A stretch of 64,000 nt of DNA from an uncultured Lachnospiraceae bacterium (GTDB lineage: Bacteria > Bacillota > Clostridia > Lachnospirales > Lachnospiraceae): contig CACZJZ010000006.1 in assembly GCA_902781655.1 (NCBI GenBank), forward strand, positions 1 through 64,000, read 5' to 3'. Positions 1 through 7,205 of this stretch are shown piece by piece. The notes below the pieces were generated by a model, which made no database searches, had not been told where the DNA came from, and was given only the letters and a program-made list of their open reading frames with translations. Both the position numbers and the translations under genes were made by a program. Every line of letters starts with the position of its first letter. The stretch's first letter is position 1.

Positions 1-620
1 CGGGCAGAATCGCCGTGAAGTCCAGCATGGAGTGCCGCGCGATCAGCTTGGAATTGCGCTTTATCGGATTAAGGTAATGCAGATCCGGATGGCTTTCAAG
101 CAATCTCCAGATTCACAGATGCCTCACAGATTCGGGATGCAATTGCAGAAGGGGCGATCACCGTCAGGATCGATGTGGTGATGGCGGCAGCAGGCGGAGC
201 TGTGCTGCTTTCCGTGAACAGCAGACTGTTCGCGCTGGCACTGCTGCTTCTGGCAATGTATTCCATCATTGCCGTCGTCCCCTATGAGCCGCAGAAGAAG
301 AGCAACGAGAAAATTATGGAGGAAAGCTCGCAGTTCACTTCCCATATTATTGAGTCTATCAATGGAGAGGAGACCATCAAGTCCCTGACGGCTGAGAAGG
401 AAAGTGCACAGAAAGCACGGCGTCTCTTCGACAGACTGATGGGGAGCGTGACAAGGGGCGGTACGATCCCGAACCGGCAGTCTTCCCTGACAGGTTTTCT
501 CAGCACGGTGCGGAACTGTGGAAGAGGCAGCTGGGGACTGCTTCCTGACGATTTAACATGGATGGACGATCAGGGTAAAAAGTGCTGGACGGCAGGAAGA
601 AAAGGGCGGAAAATACCATG
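1..620 (+). pseudogene. Remnant of a peptide/bacteriocin ABC exporter (membrane domain)
   Basis: This is a broken piece of an ABC exporter of the bacteriocin-processing type. A readable stretch in one frame from about position 100 has the family signature SRFTDASQIRDAI, a hydrophobic segment, then FTSHIIESINGEETIKSLTAE and QSSLTGFLSTV, which belong to the transmembrane domain of ComA/LagD-like exporters. That frame is closed by a stop at 70-72, and the sequence before it no longer aligns in any single frame. After about 510 the reading frame also drifts, and no Walker A, signature or Walker B motif follows before the next gene. No intact N-terminal C39 peptidase or ATPase is in the window; part of the gene may lie upstream of position 1. 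The protein is therefore very unlikely to work. Confidence 0.7.
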
Positions 621-717
621 AAAGAGAAATCAGGGGAGGAATAAGGGTACAGCGTTCCGAAAAGGGGTGTGACAGCGTTTTGCAGCGACTCCGGAGAGCG
701 CCTGCCCCTTCGGAGCA

Positions 718-2097
718 ATGAAAAAGGTAAATTTTGAAAATGGCCGTATCACACAAAACATGCTGGAAACGGCGTTTCCGATGTTGATTGCGCAGGTGCT
801 GAATCTTCTGTACAGTATCGTCGACCGCATTTATATCGGCAGAATTCCGGACGCAGGTACAGAAGCGCTCGGTGCGGTCGGTCTGTGCTTTCCAATTATT
901 ATCATTATCGCCGGCTTCACAAATATGTTCGGGCTGGGCGGCGCTCCGCTGTTCTCCATGGAGCTTGGACGGGGGGACCGCAGCAGGGCGGCGCAGATTC
1001 AAAATTCATCGCTCAGGCTTCTGGTGACATCAGGGGTGATTCTGATGATCGCAGGGGAGCTGTTTGGAAGCGGTCTGCTTCGGCTTTTTGGTGCGACAGC
1101 ATCGGAGCTTCCCGTCTGTCTTTCTTATCTCAGGATTTATCTTCTCGGCACGGTCTTTGCGATGGTGTCCACGGGAATGAATTCTTTCATCAACGCGCAG
1201 GGCTATTCCACGACCGGAATGTGTTCCGTCATGATCGGCGCTGTGGCAAATATGATTCTGGATCCGATCTTTATGTTTGGCCTCGGGCTGGGTGTGCGCG
1301 GCGCTGCGATCGCGACGGTACTTTCTCAGTTCCTGTCCTTTCTATATGTGATACATTTTCTTCGGAGCGGCAGGAATGACTATCCGGTCTCCTTTGCTTT
1401 TCAGTTCCCGTACGCAAGGGATATCGCCGGCCTTGGCCTCGCACCGTTTATCATGCAGTTCACCAATTCGCTGGTGCAGATTGCGTGCAACCAGGTGTTG
1501 ATGGCATTCGGCGGTTCGCTGGCAGTCTCGGTCATGACGATTGTCTCCTCGGTGCGCTCGATTCTGGACACGCCGGTGTTTGCGGTAACTGAGGGGGCAA
1601 CGCCGATTCTCAGTTATAATTATGGCGCTGGCAGGCCGGACAATGTCAAAAAGGCGGTCGGCGTGATGATGTCGCTCACGCTGCCTTACACGTTCCTGGT
1701 CTGGCTTGTTATTTTGCTTCGGCCTTCCTTCTTTATCCACATTTTCAGCAGCGACCAGGCGATCATGGCGGATGCATCCCGTGCACTGCATCTGTACTTC
1801 CTGGCATTTATATTTCAGTCTCTGCAGTACAGCGGACAGACTGTGTTCAAGGCGCTGGGAAAGAAGAAAAAGGCAATCTTCTTCAGCCTATTCCGAAAGG
1901 TGATCATGGTGGTGCCGCTTACGTACCTCCTGCCGCACATCGCTGGTCTCGGGACGGACGGCGTGTTCCTGGCTGAACCGATTTCCAATGTCATCGGCGG
2001 TCTGGCGTGCTTTACGGTGATGTTTCTCACGGTCTGGCCGGAGCTGAACCGGATGAAGAAGCATCGTGAGGCGGACAGGGAGGAGCCTGTGGCATGA
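718..2097 (+). CDS. MATE family multidrug/Na+ antiporter
   Basis: A 459-residue integral membrane protein of the MATE (multi-antimicrobial extrusion) family, which exports drugs or metabolites in exchange for Na+ or H+. It has the usual length, about 12 hydrophobic segments in two homologous halves, and the MATE N-terminus: GRITQNMLETAFPMLIAQVLNLLYSIVDRIYIGRI near residues 9-43 and GFTNMFGLGGAPLFSMELGRGD around 66-87. A GGAG sequence lies only 3-4 bases before this ATG, so translation initiation may be weak, but no better start is visible. Its stop overlaps the start of the next gene by 4 bases (ATGA), so the two are probably translationally coupled. The substrate cannot be read from sequence. 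Confidence 0.9.
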   Translation: MKKVNFENGRITQNMLETAFPMLIAQVLNLLYSIVDRIYIGRIPDAGTEALGAVGLCFPIIIIIAGFTNMFGLGGAPLFSMELGRGDRSRAAQIQNSSLRLLVTSGVILMIAGELFGSGLLRLFGATASELPVCLSYLRIYLLGTVFAMVSTGMNSFINAQGYSTTGMCSVMIGAVANMILDPIFMFGLGLGVRGAAIATVLSQFLSFLYVIHFLRSGRNDYPVSFAFQFPYARDIAGLGLAPFIMQFTNSLVQIACNQVLMAFGGSLAVSVMTIVSSVRSILDTPVFAVTEGATPILSYNYGAGRPDNVKKAVGVMMSLTLPYTFLVWLVILLRPSFFIHIFSSDQAIMADASRALHLYFLAFIFQSLQYSGQTVFKALGKKKKAIFFSLFRKVIMVVPLTYLLPHIAGLGTDGVFLAEPISNVIGGLACFTVMFLTVWPELNRMKKHREADREEPVA

Positions 2098-2615
2098 CAA
2101 TACGAATCCGGGCACATCATTTGCTGTGTACTTCTCTGTTTTCCGGTCACGGGTACAGCGACCGCTTTACGGAAGGACTCCTTCACACCGTGGAACTTCT
2201 GCACAATGGGAAAAATCATACGATCCTTCTCCTGGACGAGCCGGACCGGATTTGCGCCGGCTGCCCGAAGCGGATCATGGTCACGCAGGCCGACCCGCTC
2301 GCATACGAGCGTGCGAAGAGGAGGAACTCTGTGGGGGAGGATATCATATCGACTGCATGCGCAGGGATTCAGGCGCTGCCGGGATGCATGGAGGATCACA
2401 ATCATGTTGTTCTGACGGATCACGCGGTACTGGACGCGCTTCATCTGGAGGCGGGGAAGGAATACTCCTTTCAGATGCTGCTGGAGCGGATTCTGACGGA
2501 GCTGGATGAACCGGGATTTGTGCGGATCTGCGGAGGCTGCCGGTGGTACAGGCAGGGACTGTGCAGCCACGAGGCGCTGCGTAAGCGGGCAGAGGAACTT
2601 TTAAAAAACATTTGA
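2094..2615 (+). CDS. DUF1284 domain protein, cysteine-rich
   Basis: A 173-residue soluble protein with the DUF1284 N-terminus (IRIRAHHLLCTSLFSGHGYSDRF), found in small proteins of anaerobes. The family has no firm biochemical role known to me. Visible features are paired cysteines: CAGCPKR near residue 59, CAGIQALPGC in the middle, and CGGCRWYRQGLC near 143-154, which suggests metal or Fe-S binding. It begins inside the stop of the MATE gene (ATGA overlap), so the two are probably co-expressed. The C-terminal 20 residues are helical and charged. Confidence 0.8.
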   Translation: MTIRIRAHHLLCTSLFSGHGYSDRFTEGLLHTVELLHNGKNHTILLLDEPDRICAGCPKRIMVTQADPLAYERAKRRNSVGEDIISTACAGIQALPGCMEDHNHVVLTDHAVLDALHLEAGKEYSFQMLLERILTELDEPGFVRICGGCRWYRQGLCSHEALRKRAEELLKNI

Positions 2616-2680
2616 AATTTGGACGTGGAATCTTCTATAATCTTGTTCGTTGTGTCTGTCTTCGGACGGGAGGTCATATT

Positions 2681-4030
2681 ATGGTACTTGCACAGACGAT
2701 GTCTGTCATAATTTTCATTGTGATGTTCGGGCTGATTATCTCGGACAAAATTGAACGGCATATTGTCTCGCTCGGCTGCGGTCTCGCAACGCTGGTTCTG
2801 GTGTTCGGACTGATCATGCGCGATGGCGGGGCAGTGTGGCGCGCGCTGTCCTTCGACAGCTTCCGTCAGGCGTCGTTCTGGTACAGCGCAGGAAATTCTG
2901 CGGAGACGTCAGTTGGGATCAACTGGGCGACGATCCTTTTTATTGCCGGGATGATGGTCATGGTAGAGGGAATGAGCCGCGCCGGATTCTTCCGCTGGCT
3001 GTGCCTGCGCATGGCAAAGGCAGTTCATTATAAGGTGAGCGCGCTTTTTGTCGCCTTTATGATTATGTCAAGTGTACTGGCCATGTTTATCGACAGCATC
3101 ACGGTGATTCTTTTCCTGGCTGCCGCGACGGTCGAGCTGTCAAAATTATTGAAATTCGATCCGGTTCCGCTCATTATCTCCGAGATCTTCTGTTCTAACC
3201 TCGGCGGATCGGCCACCATGTGCGGAGATCCGCCGAATATCATCATCGGTACTTCACTCGGATATTCCTTCGCGGATTTTGTGAAAAATACCGGTGTGAT
3301 CGCCCTTGTTTCTCTGGCGTTCGTGATTCTGTTTTTCTATTTCAGCTTCCGAAAGGAACTGGTGCCCGCGGTGTCGGGAGAGGTGAAATACCCGGATCCG
3401 CGCGAGGCGATCACGGATAAGAGGCGGTTCACGGTGAGCACGGTTATTTTCCTGATCGCCGTAGCTCTTCTCGTTTCGCATGCGCAGACGGGACTCACCG
3501 TTGCGACCATCGGCTGCTTTATCGCCGCATTGACGCTGCTCACGGCAGGGAAGGACGCGATCGATATTCTCCGGAAGATCGATTATAAGACGCTGTCCTT
3601 TTTCGTTGGCCTGTTTGTCGTCGTGGCAGGGCTGGAGACAACGGGTATTCTGGATATCATCGCAGCTTTCATCGCGCGCATCAGCGGAAGTCACGCCATG
3701 GTCACGGTCGCGGTTGTCCTGTGGATTTCGGCGATTGCGAGTGCCTTCGTGGATAACATTCCGTTTGCCGCTACGATGGTGCCGGTGATCCGGACTCTCA
3801 GCACAGCGACCGGATGCCCGCTGGATGTGCTTGCGTGGTCTCTTGCCATCGGCACGGATATCGGCGGAAATGGAACGCCGATCGGCGCCTCCGCCAATGT
3901 CGTCGGCATTTCCGTTGCGGCCAAAAACGGCCATATGATCGGCTGGGGCAAGTACTGCAGATACGCAGCGCCAGCCACAATCATTGTTGTGACGATCTCG
4001 ATGCTGTGCCTGTTCGTGCGGTATTTCTGA
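2681..4030 (+). CDS. ArsB/NhaD-type ion transporter (SLC13-like permease)
   Basis: A 449-residue permease of the ion transporter superfamily that includes ArsB, NhaD and SLC13 carriers. About 11-12 hydrophobic segments are present, with the two re-entrant signatures of the family: CGDPPNIIIGTSLGYSFADF in the first half and NIPFAATMVPVIRTL followed by GTDIGGNGTPIGASANVV in the second. An upstream ATG at 2612 is in frame, but the GGGAGG at 2668-2673 fits the ATG at 2681, which begins the hydrophobic helix. The substrate could be Na+/H+, arsenite or a dicarboxylate; no arsR or arsC is nearby. A hairpin terminator follows the stop codon. Confidence 0.85.
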   Translation: MVLAQTMSVIIFIVMFGLIISDKIERHIVSLGCGLATLVLVFGLIMRDGGAVWRALSFDSFRQASFWYSAGNSAETSVGINWATILFIAGMMVMVEGMSRAGFFRWLCLRMAKAVHYKVSALFVAFMIMSSVLAMFIDSITVILFLAAATVELSKLLKFDPVPLIISEIFCSNLGGSATMCGDPPNIIIGTSLGYSFADFVKNTGVIALVSLAFVILFFYFSFRKELVPAVSGEVKYPDPREAITDKRRFTVSTVIFLIAVALLVSHAQTGLTVATIGCFIAALTLLTAGKDAIDILRKIDYKTLSFFVGLFVVVAGLETTGILDIIAAFIARISGSHAMVTVAVVLWISAIASAFVDNIPFAATMVPVIRTLSTATGCPLDVLAWSLAIGTDIGGNGTPIGASANVVGISVAAKNGHMIGWGKYCRYAAPATIIVVTISMLCLFVRYF

Positions 4031-4055
4031 GGGCGGTTTGGAATATATCAAGATG

Positions 4056-4087
4056 AGGCCGGATGCGAGTAGCGCCGGCCTTTTTTA
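4056..4087 (+). terminator. Rho-independent terminator after the permease gene
   Basis: The arms AGGCCGG and CCGGCCT enclose a 12-base loop and are followed by a run of T, 26 bases after the stop of the permease gene. Confidence 0.75.
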
Positions 4088-4170
4088 CACTGGTCTCAAC
4101 AGCCGCTGCGGTGTGATGCATGCGGGTGTGATTCATCCGGCGTGAGGTATGGCATTATTTTATTTAACAG

Positions 4171-4214
4171 AAAAATCCCGAATTCCTGTCCATACAGGAA
4201 TTCGGGATTTTTTC
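4171..4214 (-). terminator. Bidirectional terminator next to tRNA-Thr
   Basis: The long perfect arms AAAAATCCCGAATTCCTGT and ACAGGAATTCGGGATTTTT surround a 5-base loop, with A-rich and T-rich ends on both sides. It lies 7 bases beyond the 3' end of the minus-strand tRNA-Thr and can stop transcription from either direction. Confidence 0.85.
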
Positions 4215-4220
4215 GTTCTC

Positions 4221-4293
4221 AGCTGATGACGGGAATCGGACCCGTGACCTCCGCACTACCAATGCGACGCACTACCGACTGTGCTACATCAGC
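4221..4293 (-). tRNA. tRNA-Thr (anticodon GGT)
   Basis: The minus strand folds into a standard 73-base cloverleaf. The acceptor stem is GCTGATG/CATCAGC, the D arm GCAC/GTGC, the anticodon stem TCGCA/TGCGG with loop TTGGTAG, and the T arm ACGGG/CCCGT with loop TCCGATT. The discriminator base is T and CCA is not encoded. Anticodon GGT reads ACC and ACU threonine codons. Confidence 0.93.
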
Positions 4294-4329
4294 ATCACAT
4301 CATTACGTTTTTCGCTGAACGCAAGTGAT

Positions 4330-4358
4330 AATATATCATGAGAATGGGATGCTGTCAA
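4330..4358 (-). promoter_or_regulatory. Sigma-A promoter of tRNA-Thr
   Basis: On the minus strand TTGACA (4353-4358) and TATATT (4330-4335) are separated by exactly 17 bases. The -10 box ends 36 bases before the tRNA. This is a near-consensus promoter, as expected for a tRNA gene. Confidence 0.75.
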
Positions 4359-4476
4359 CGAAAAGCATACACTGAAATCAATCAGAAGATAAACGCAATT
4401 CCGATCTTTACATCGGGTGTAGCAGGCAGGCCGAGGTATCGGGCCGCACGCTTTGCGGCACAGACGGGAGATCACA

Positions 4477-6111
4477 TCAGGGCTTTCTGCCCTGACGGGA
4501 TTTTTCCGGTTGACTCTGCTTTTCTACAACATACAGAAGATCTCCCATGCGCAGGACTGTGTCGCCGGACGGGATCATGGTTTCGCCGCCCCTGCGGATG
4601 AATATGATCAGCTCGTCCTTCAGAGCAAGGTCTGTGAGGCGTTTTCCGGTCCAGTCATGAAAGGCAGTGAGGCAGACCTCGTGCATCCCGCTGTTTTCTG
4701 CGTTTCCGCCCTCCGGACCACAGAGAATCAGCTCATCGCCCTCGCGCAGCCGGGTATCGCCCTTCGGAAGGATCTGTTTTCCGGCGCGCTCAATCACCGG
4801 AAGGATAGAGTTCGGGGGTAGTGTGATGTCCGCGATGGTTTTACCGGCCCAGGGATGCTGCTCTGTGACACGGAATTTTATAAATTGTACCGGAAGATCC
4901 TCAGCGGTATCGTTGAAAGTTGCCATGACATCTTCCCGCGCGTCAATCATGTCAAGTCGGCGGGCGACCGCCGGGATCAGCGTCCCCTGGACCAGAATGG
5001 AGAACAGAACGAGAAAGAAAACCGTGTGGAACAGGTCGTAGGACAGGCCATCTGCCTGGCTGACCGCCATGATGGCAAAGGCAATGGAGGCAGCGCCGCG
5101 CATGCCGGCGAAGGATACAAACAGGATCTGGCGCAGCGGGCACCGGAAGGGGGCCAGCAGGAGAAAGACGGCGACTGGTCTGGCGGCAAAAGTCAGGAAA
5201 AGTGCAAGGAGAAGAGCGGGGCCTGCAACGGACGGGAGCCTCGACGGATACGCGAGAAGGCCGAGCATAAAGAAGAGCAGCATCTGCATCAGTCCTGTGA
5301 AACTGTGAAAGAACCGGATGCTCTCGGTTTTGTCGGGGATCGTCTGATTCCCGATCAGAATTCCTGCGATATACACGGCTAGATAACCATTTCCGTAGAG
5401 ACGACTGGTAAGGGCGTAGGTGAGCATGCCGAGTCCGAGTAGAAATGCCTCGGTGAGAACCACATCTTTGAGACGTAAAAGCCGCAGCAGACGTACGGTG
5501 GCCCAGGACATGACGACTCCGACGGCGATCCCCGCCGCAACCTGCAAAAGCAGAATCTGCGCGATGCGTCCGGCGGAGAGGCGCTCCCCCTGCATCAGAC
5601 TTAGAATCACTACGGTGAGAAGATAGGAGAACGGGTCGTTGGAGCCGCTCTCCACTTCGAGCAGAGAAGCTGTGCTGTAGCGCAGGTCCATCTTCCGGGA
5701 GCGGAGAATAGAAAAGACCGACGCTGCGTCAGTTGAGCAGATGACGGCACCCAGCAACATTCCTTCCAGCATCTCCATCCGGAGCACATACACGGCAAAT
5801 AAGCCTACCAGACCGGCGGTGAGAAAGCTGCCGAGACTGGAGAGCACGAGTGCCTTTCCCAGCACAGGTCTCGCCGCCCGGAGATTGGTCCCCAGACCGC
5901 CGTAGTAGATGATGAGCACAAGCGCCGCCGAGCATAGACTGCCAGCAAAATTATAGTTGTCAAAGGGGATTCGGAGAAGCCCGTCCGATCCGAACAGCAT
6001 ACCCAGCGCAATGAATACAAAGAGTCCGGGAACGCCGGTACGGCGGAAGATTTTCTGAAACAGGGCGCAGCAGATCAAAATGACTCCCGCGAGCAGCAGA
6101 AGATTGTCCAT
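4477..6111 (-). CDS. CPA1-type K+/H+ or Na+/H+ antiporter with two RCK-C (TrkA-C) domains
   Basis: A 544-residue cation/proton antiporter resembling NhaP2/CvrA, which trades cytoplasmic K+ or Na+ for protons. Residues 1 to about 390 are a transmembrane domain of some 12 helices, with GMLLGAVICSTDAASVFSILRS (the acidic antiporter motif) and VESGSNDPFSYLLTVVIL. The tail holds two TrkA-C-like segments: FRVTEQHPWAGKTIADITLPPNSILPVIERAGK and a shorter, more divergent one (WTGKRLTDLALKDELIIFIRRGG) that may sense a ligand and gate transport. The frame is open upstream to 6288, but the start at 6111 has AAAGGAG 7 bases before it and begins a typical N-terminal helix. The gene is transcribed away from the pxp locus. 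Confidence 0.88.
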   Translation of the reverse strand: MDNLLLLAGVILICCALFQKIFRRTGVPGLFVFIALGMLFGSDGLLRIPFDNYNFAGSLCSAALVLIIYYGGLGTNLRAARPVLGKALVLSSLGSFLTAGLVGLFAVYVLRMEMLEGMLLGAVICSTDAASVFSILRSRKMDLRYSTASLLEVESGSNDPFSYLLTVVILSLMQGERLSAGRIAQILLLQVAAGIAVGVVMSWATVRLLRLLRLKDVVLTEAFLLGLGMLTYALTSRLYGNGYLAVYIAGILIGNQTIPDKTESIRFFHSFTGLMQMLLFFMLGLLAYPSRLPSVAGPALLLALFLTFAARPVAVFLLLAPFRCPLRQILFVSFAGMRGAASIAFAIMAVSQADGLSYDLFHTVFFLVLFSILVQGTLIPAVARRLDMIDAREDVMATFNDTAEDLPVQFIKFRVTEQHPWAGKTIADITLPPNSILPVIERAGKQILPKGDTRLREGDELILCGPEGGNAENSGMHEVCLTAFHDWTGKRLTDLALKDELIIFIRRGGETMIPSGDTVLRMGDLLYVVEKQSQPEKSRQGRKP

Positions 6112-6178
6112 GAGGAACTCCTTTCGGGATGGGATGTTTCCGGCCTGTATCCGTCGATGCGTGTTCACCGCTGCATTT

Positions 6179-6187
6179 ACTATATCA
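6179..6187 (-). promoter_or_regulatory. Possible extended -10 promoter of the antiporter gene
   Basis: The minus strand reads TGATATAGT, an extended -10 box, 67 bases before the antiporter start. No good -35 box is seen at the usual spacing, so the call is tentative. Confidence 0.35.
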
Positions 6188-6223
6188 TGATTTCGGGGCT
6201 TGATATACGCTGGCAAGCGTCGG

Positions 6224-6244
6224 GCCATATGCCTGGCATATGGC
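6224..6244. promoter_or_regulatory. 21-base perfect palindrome, candidate operator
   Basis: Two 10-base arms, GCCATATGCC and GGCATATGGC, are exact reverse complements around one central T. It lies 30 bases upstream of the -35 box of the pxpB promoter and about 40 bases upstream of the antiporter -10. That position fits an activator or shared operator site. The protein that would bind is not identified; no regulator gene lies beside it. Confidence 0.55.
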
Positions 6245-6274
6245 TGGCCTATAAGTCCGAGCGCATGTCCGGCC

Positions 6275-6303
6275 TTGATTCTTTGCAAAATCTGGTCTAT
6301 ATT
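6275..6303 (+). promoter_or_regulatory. Promoter of the pxp operon
   Basis: TTGATT (6275-6280) and TATATT (6298-6303) are separated by 17 bases. Transcription would begin near 6310, leaving a leader of about 150 bases before pxpB. Confidence 0.6.
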
Positions 6304-6318
6304 TCACTGCGTAGCAAT

Positions 6319-6350
6319 GAGGCTGTTCCGGGGTCGGAGCAGCCTCTTTT
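6319..6350 (+). terminator. Terminator-like hairpin in the pxp leader (possible attenuator)
   Basis: The arms GAGGCTG (6319-6325) and CAGCCTC (6340-6346) enclose a 14-base loop and are followed by TTTT. The hairpin begins about 10 bases after the predicted transcription start and over 100 bases before pxpB, so it sits in the leader of the operon. It could reduce or regulate read-through; the T run is short. Confidence 0.5.
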
Positions 6351-6383
6351 CACAACTCCATCAGAAGAAGGAGAGAAAACGGC

Positions 6384-6461
6384 GTGGAACAGCAGGAAAA
6401 GAGAACGGTGCCACAGGCAATGGTCAGTTTGTTCAGCCTTGATCAGAGGAGGCACGCATGA
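6384..6461 (+). CDS. Possible 25-residue leader peptide of the pxp operon
   Basis: A GTG-started frame encodes VEQQEKRTVPQAMVSLFSLDQRRHA. AAGGAGAG at 6368-6375 is well placed before the GTG. The stop TGA overlaps the pxpB ATG (ATGA), so a ribosome finishing this ORF would be in place to start pxpB. Six of 25 residues are Glu or Gln, which is notable upstream of a 5-oxoproline/glutamate operon. There is no homology support; it could be chance or simple translational coupling. Confidence 0.4.
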   Translation: MEQQEKRTVPQAMVSLFSLDQRRHA

Positions 6462-7171
6462 AGATCTGCCCGTCAGGGGATCAGGGGATTTCCGTAGAAT
6501 TTGAAAATGAGATCAGTGAGGCGGTGAACGGCAAGGTGACGTCTCTCGCCGAATCGCTCGCGGCACAGGATGCCACTGGCATTCTGGAGATGGTGCCGAC
6601 GTACCGGGCACTGCTGATCCGGTATGATCCGACAGCAGTATCCTATGCGGAGCTGTGCGGGATGGTCGAGCGCGCGGCTGTTCCGGGCGACGGCAGCCTT
6701 AAGCAGAAGAGACGGATATGGCACATTCCCTGCTGCTACGGCGGTATTTATGGAGAGGACCTCGGGGGGATGGAGGCGGTCACAGGCCTTTCGCCCGAAG
6801 AGATCATCCGGATTCATACTGAGCCGGAATACAAAATCTATATGCTCGGGTTCCTGCCCGGTTTTCCCTATCTCGGCGGGCTTGATCCGCGTATCGCGGC
6901 GCCCAGACTCAAAACGCCGCGGGTGAGAATCCCGGCCGGAAGTGTCGGGATCGGTGGCAGTCAGACCGGCGTCTATCCGATCGATTCTCCGGGCGGGTGG
7001 CGTCTCATCGGCAGGACACCGGTGAGGTTCTATGATCCGGAAAGTGAGCATCCGATTCTATGTGCCGCAGGGGATTCCATTCGCTTTGTATCTATCACAC
7101 CGGATGAATATGATGCCATTGCGCGGGACGTGGAAAAGAGAGTTTACGTTCCTGAGAACGAAGTTTCTTAG
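6458..7171 (+). CDS. pxpB: 5-oxoprolinase subunit PxpB (KipI-like, allophanate hydrolase subunit 1 family)
   Basis: A 237-residue subunit of the ATP-dependent prokaryotic 5-oxoprolinase, which with PxpA and PxpC opens 5-oxo-L-proline (pyroglutamate) to L-glutamate. The family signatures are present: IPCCYGG near residue 89, GFLPGFPYLGGLDPRIAAPR near 130-149, and IPAGSVGIGGSQTGVYP followed by SPGGWRLIGRTP in the last third. AGAGGAGG 6 bases upstream supports the start at 6458. It is followed after 34 bases by pxpC, with a stem-loop spanning its stop codon. PxpB and PxpC are related to KipI and KipA of Bacillus, but here the presence of pxpA makes the oxoprolinase role the better reading. Confidence 0.93.
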   Translation: MKICPSGDQGISVEFENEISEAVNGKVTSLAESLAAQDATGILEMVPTYRALLIRYDPTAVSYAELCGMVERAAVPGDGSLKQKRRIWHIPCCYGGIYGEDLGGMEAVTGLSPEEIIRIHTEPEYKIYMLGFLPGFPYLGGLDPRIAAPRLKTPRVRIPAGSVGIGGSQTGVYPIDSPGGWRLIGRTPVRFYDPESEHPILCAAGDSIRFVSITPDEYDAIARDVEKRVYVPENEVS

Positions 7172-7191
7172 AATGACGTTCTGAGGAACGT
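7146..7191 (+). repeat. Intercistronic stem-loop between pxpB and pxpC
   Basis: ACGTTCCTGAGAACG (7146-7160) pairs with CGTTCTGAGGAACGT (7177-7191) in 14 of 15 positions, with a 16-base loop. The stem covers the last codons and stop of pxpB and ends 14 bases before pxpC. There is no T run, so it is more likely an RNA-stability or translation-tuning element than a terminator. Confidence 0.7.
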
Positions 7192-7205
7192 GGAGAAGGG
7201 ATACT

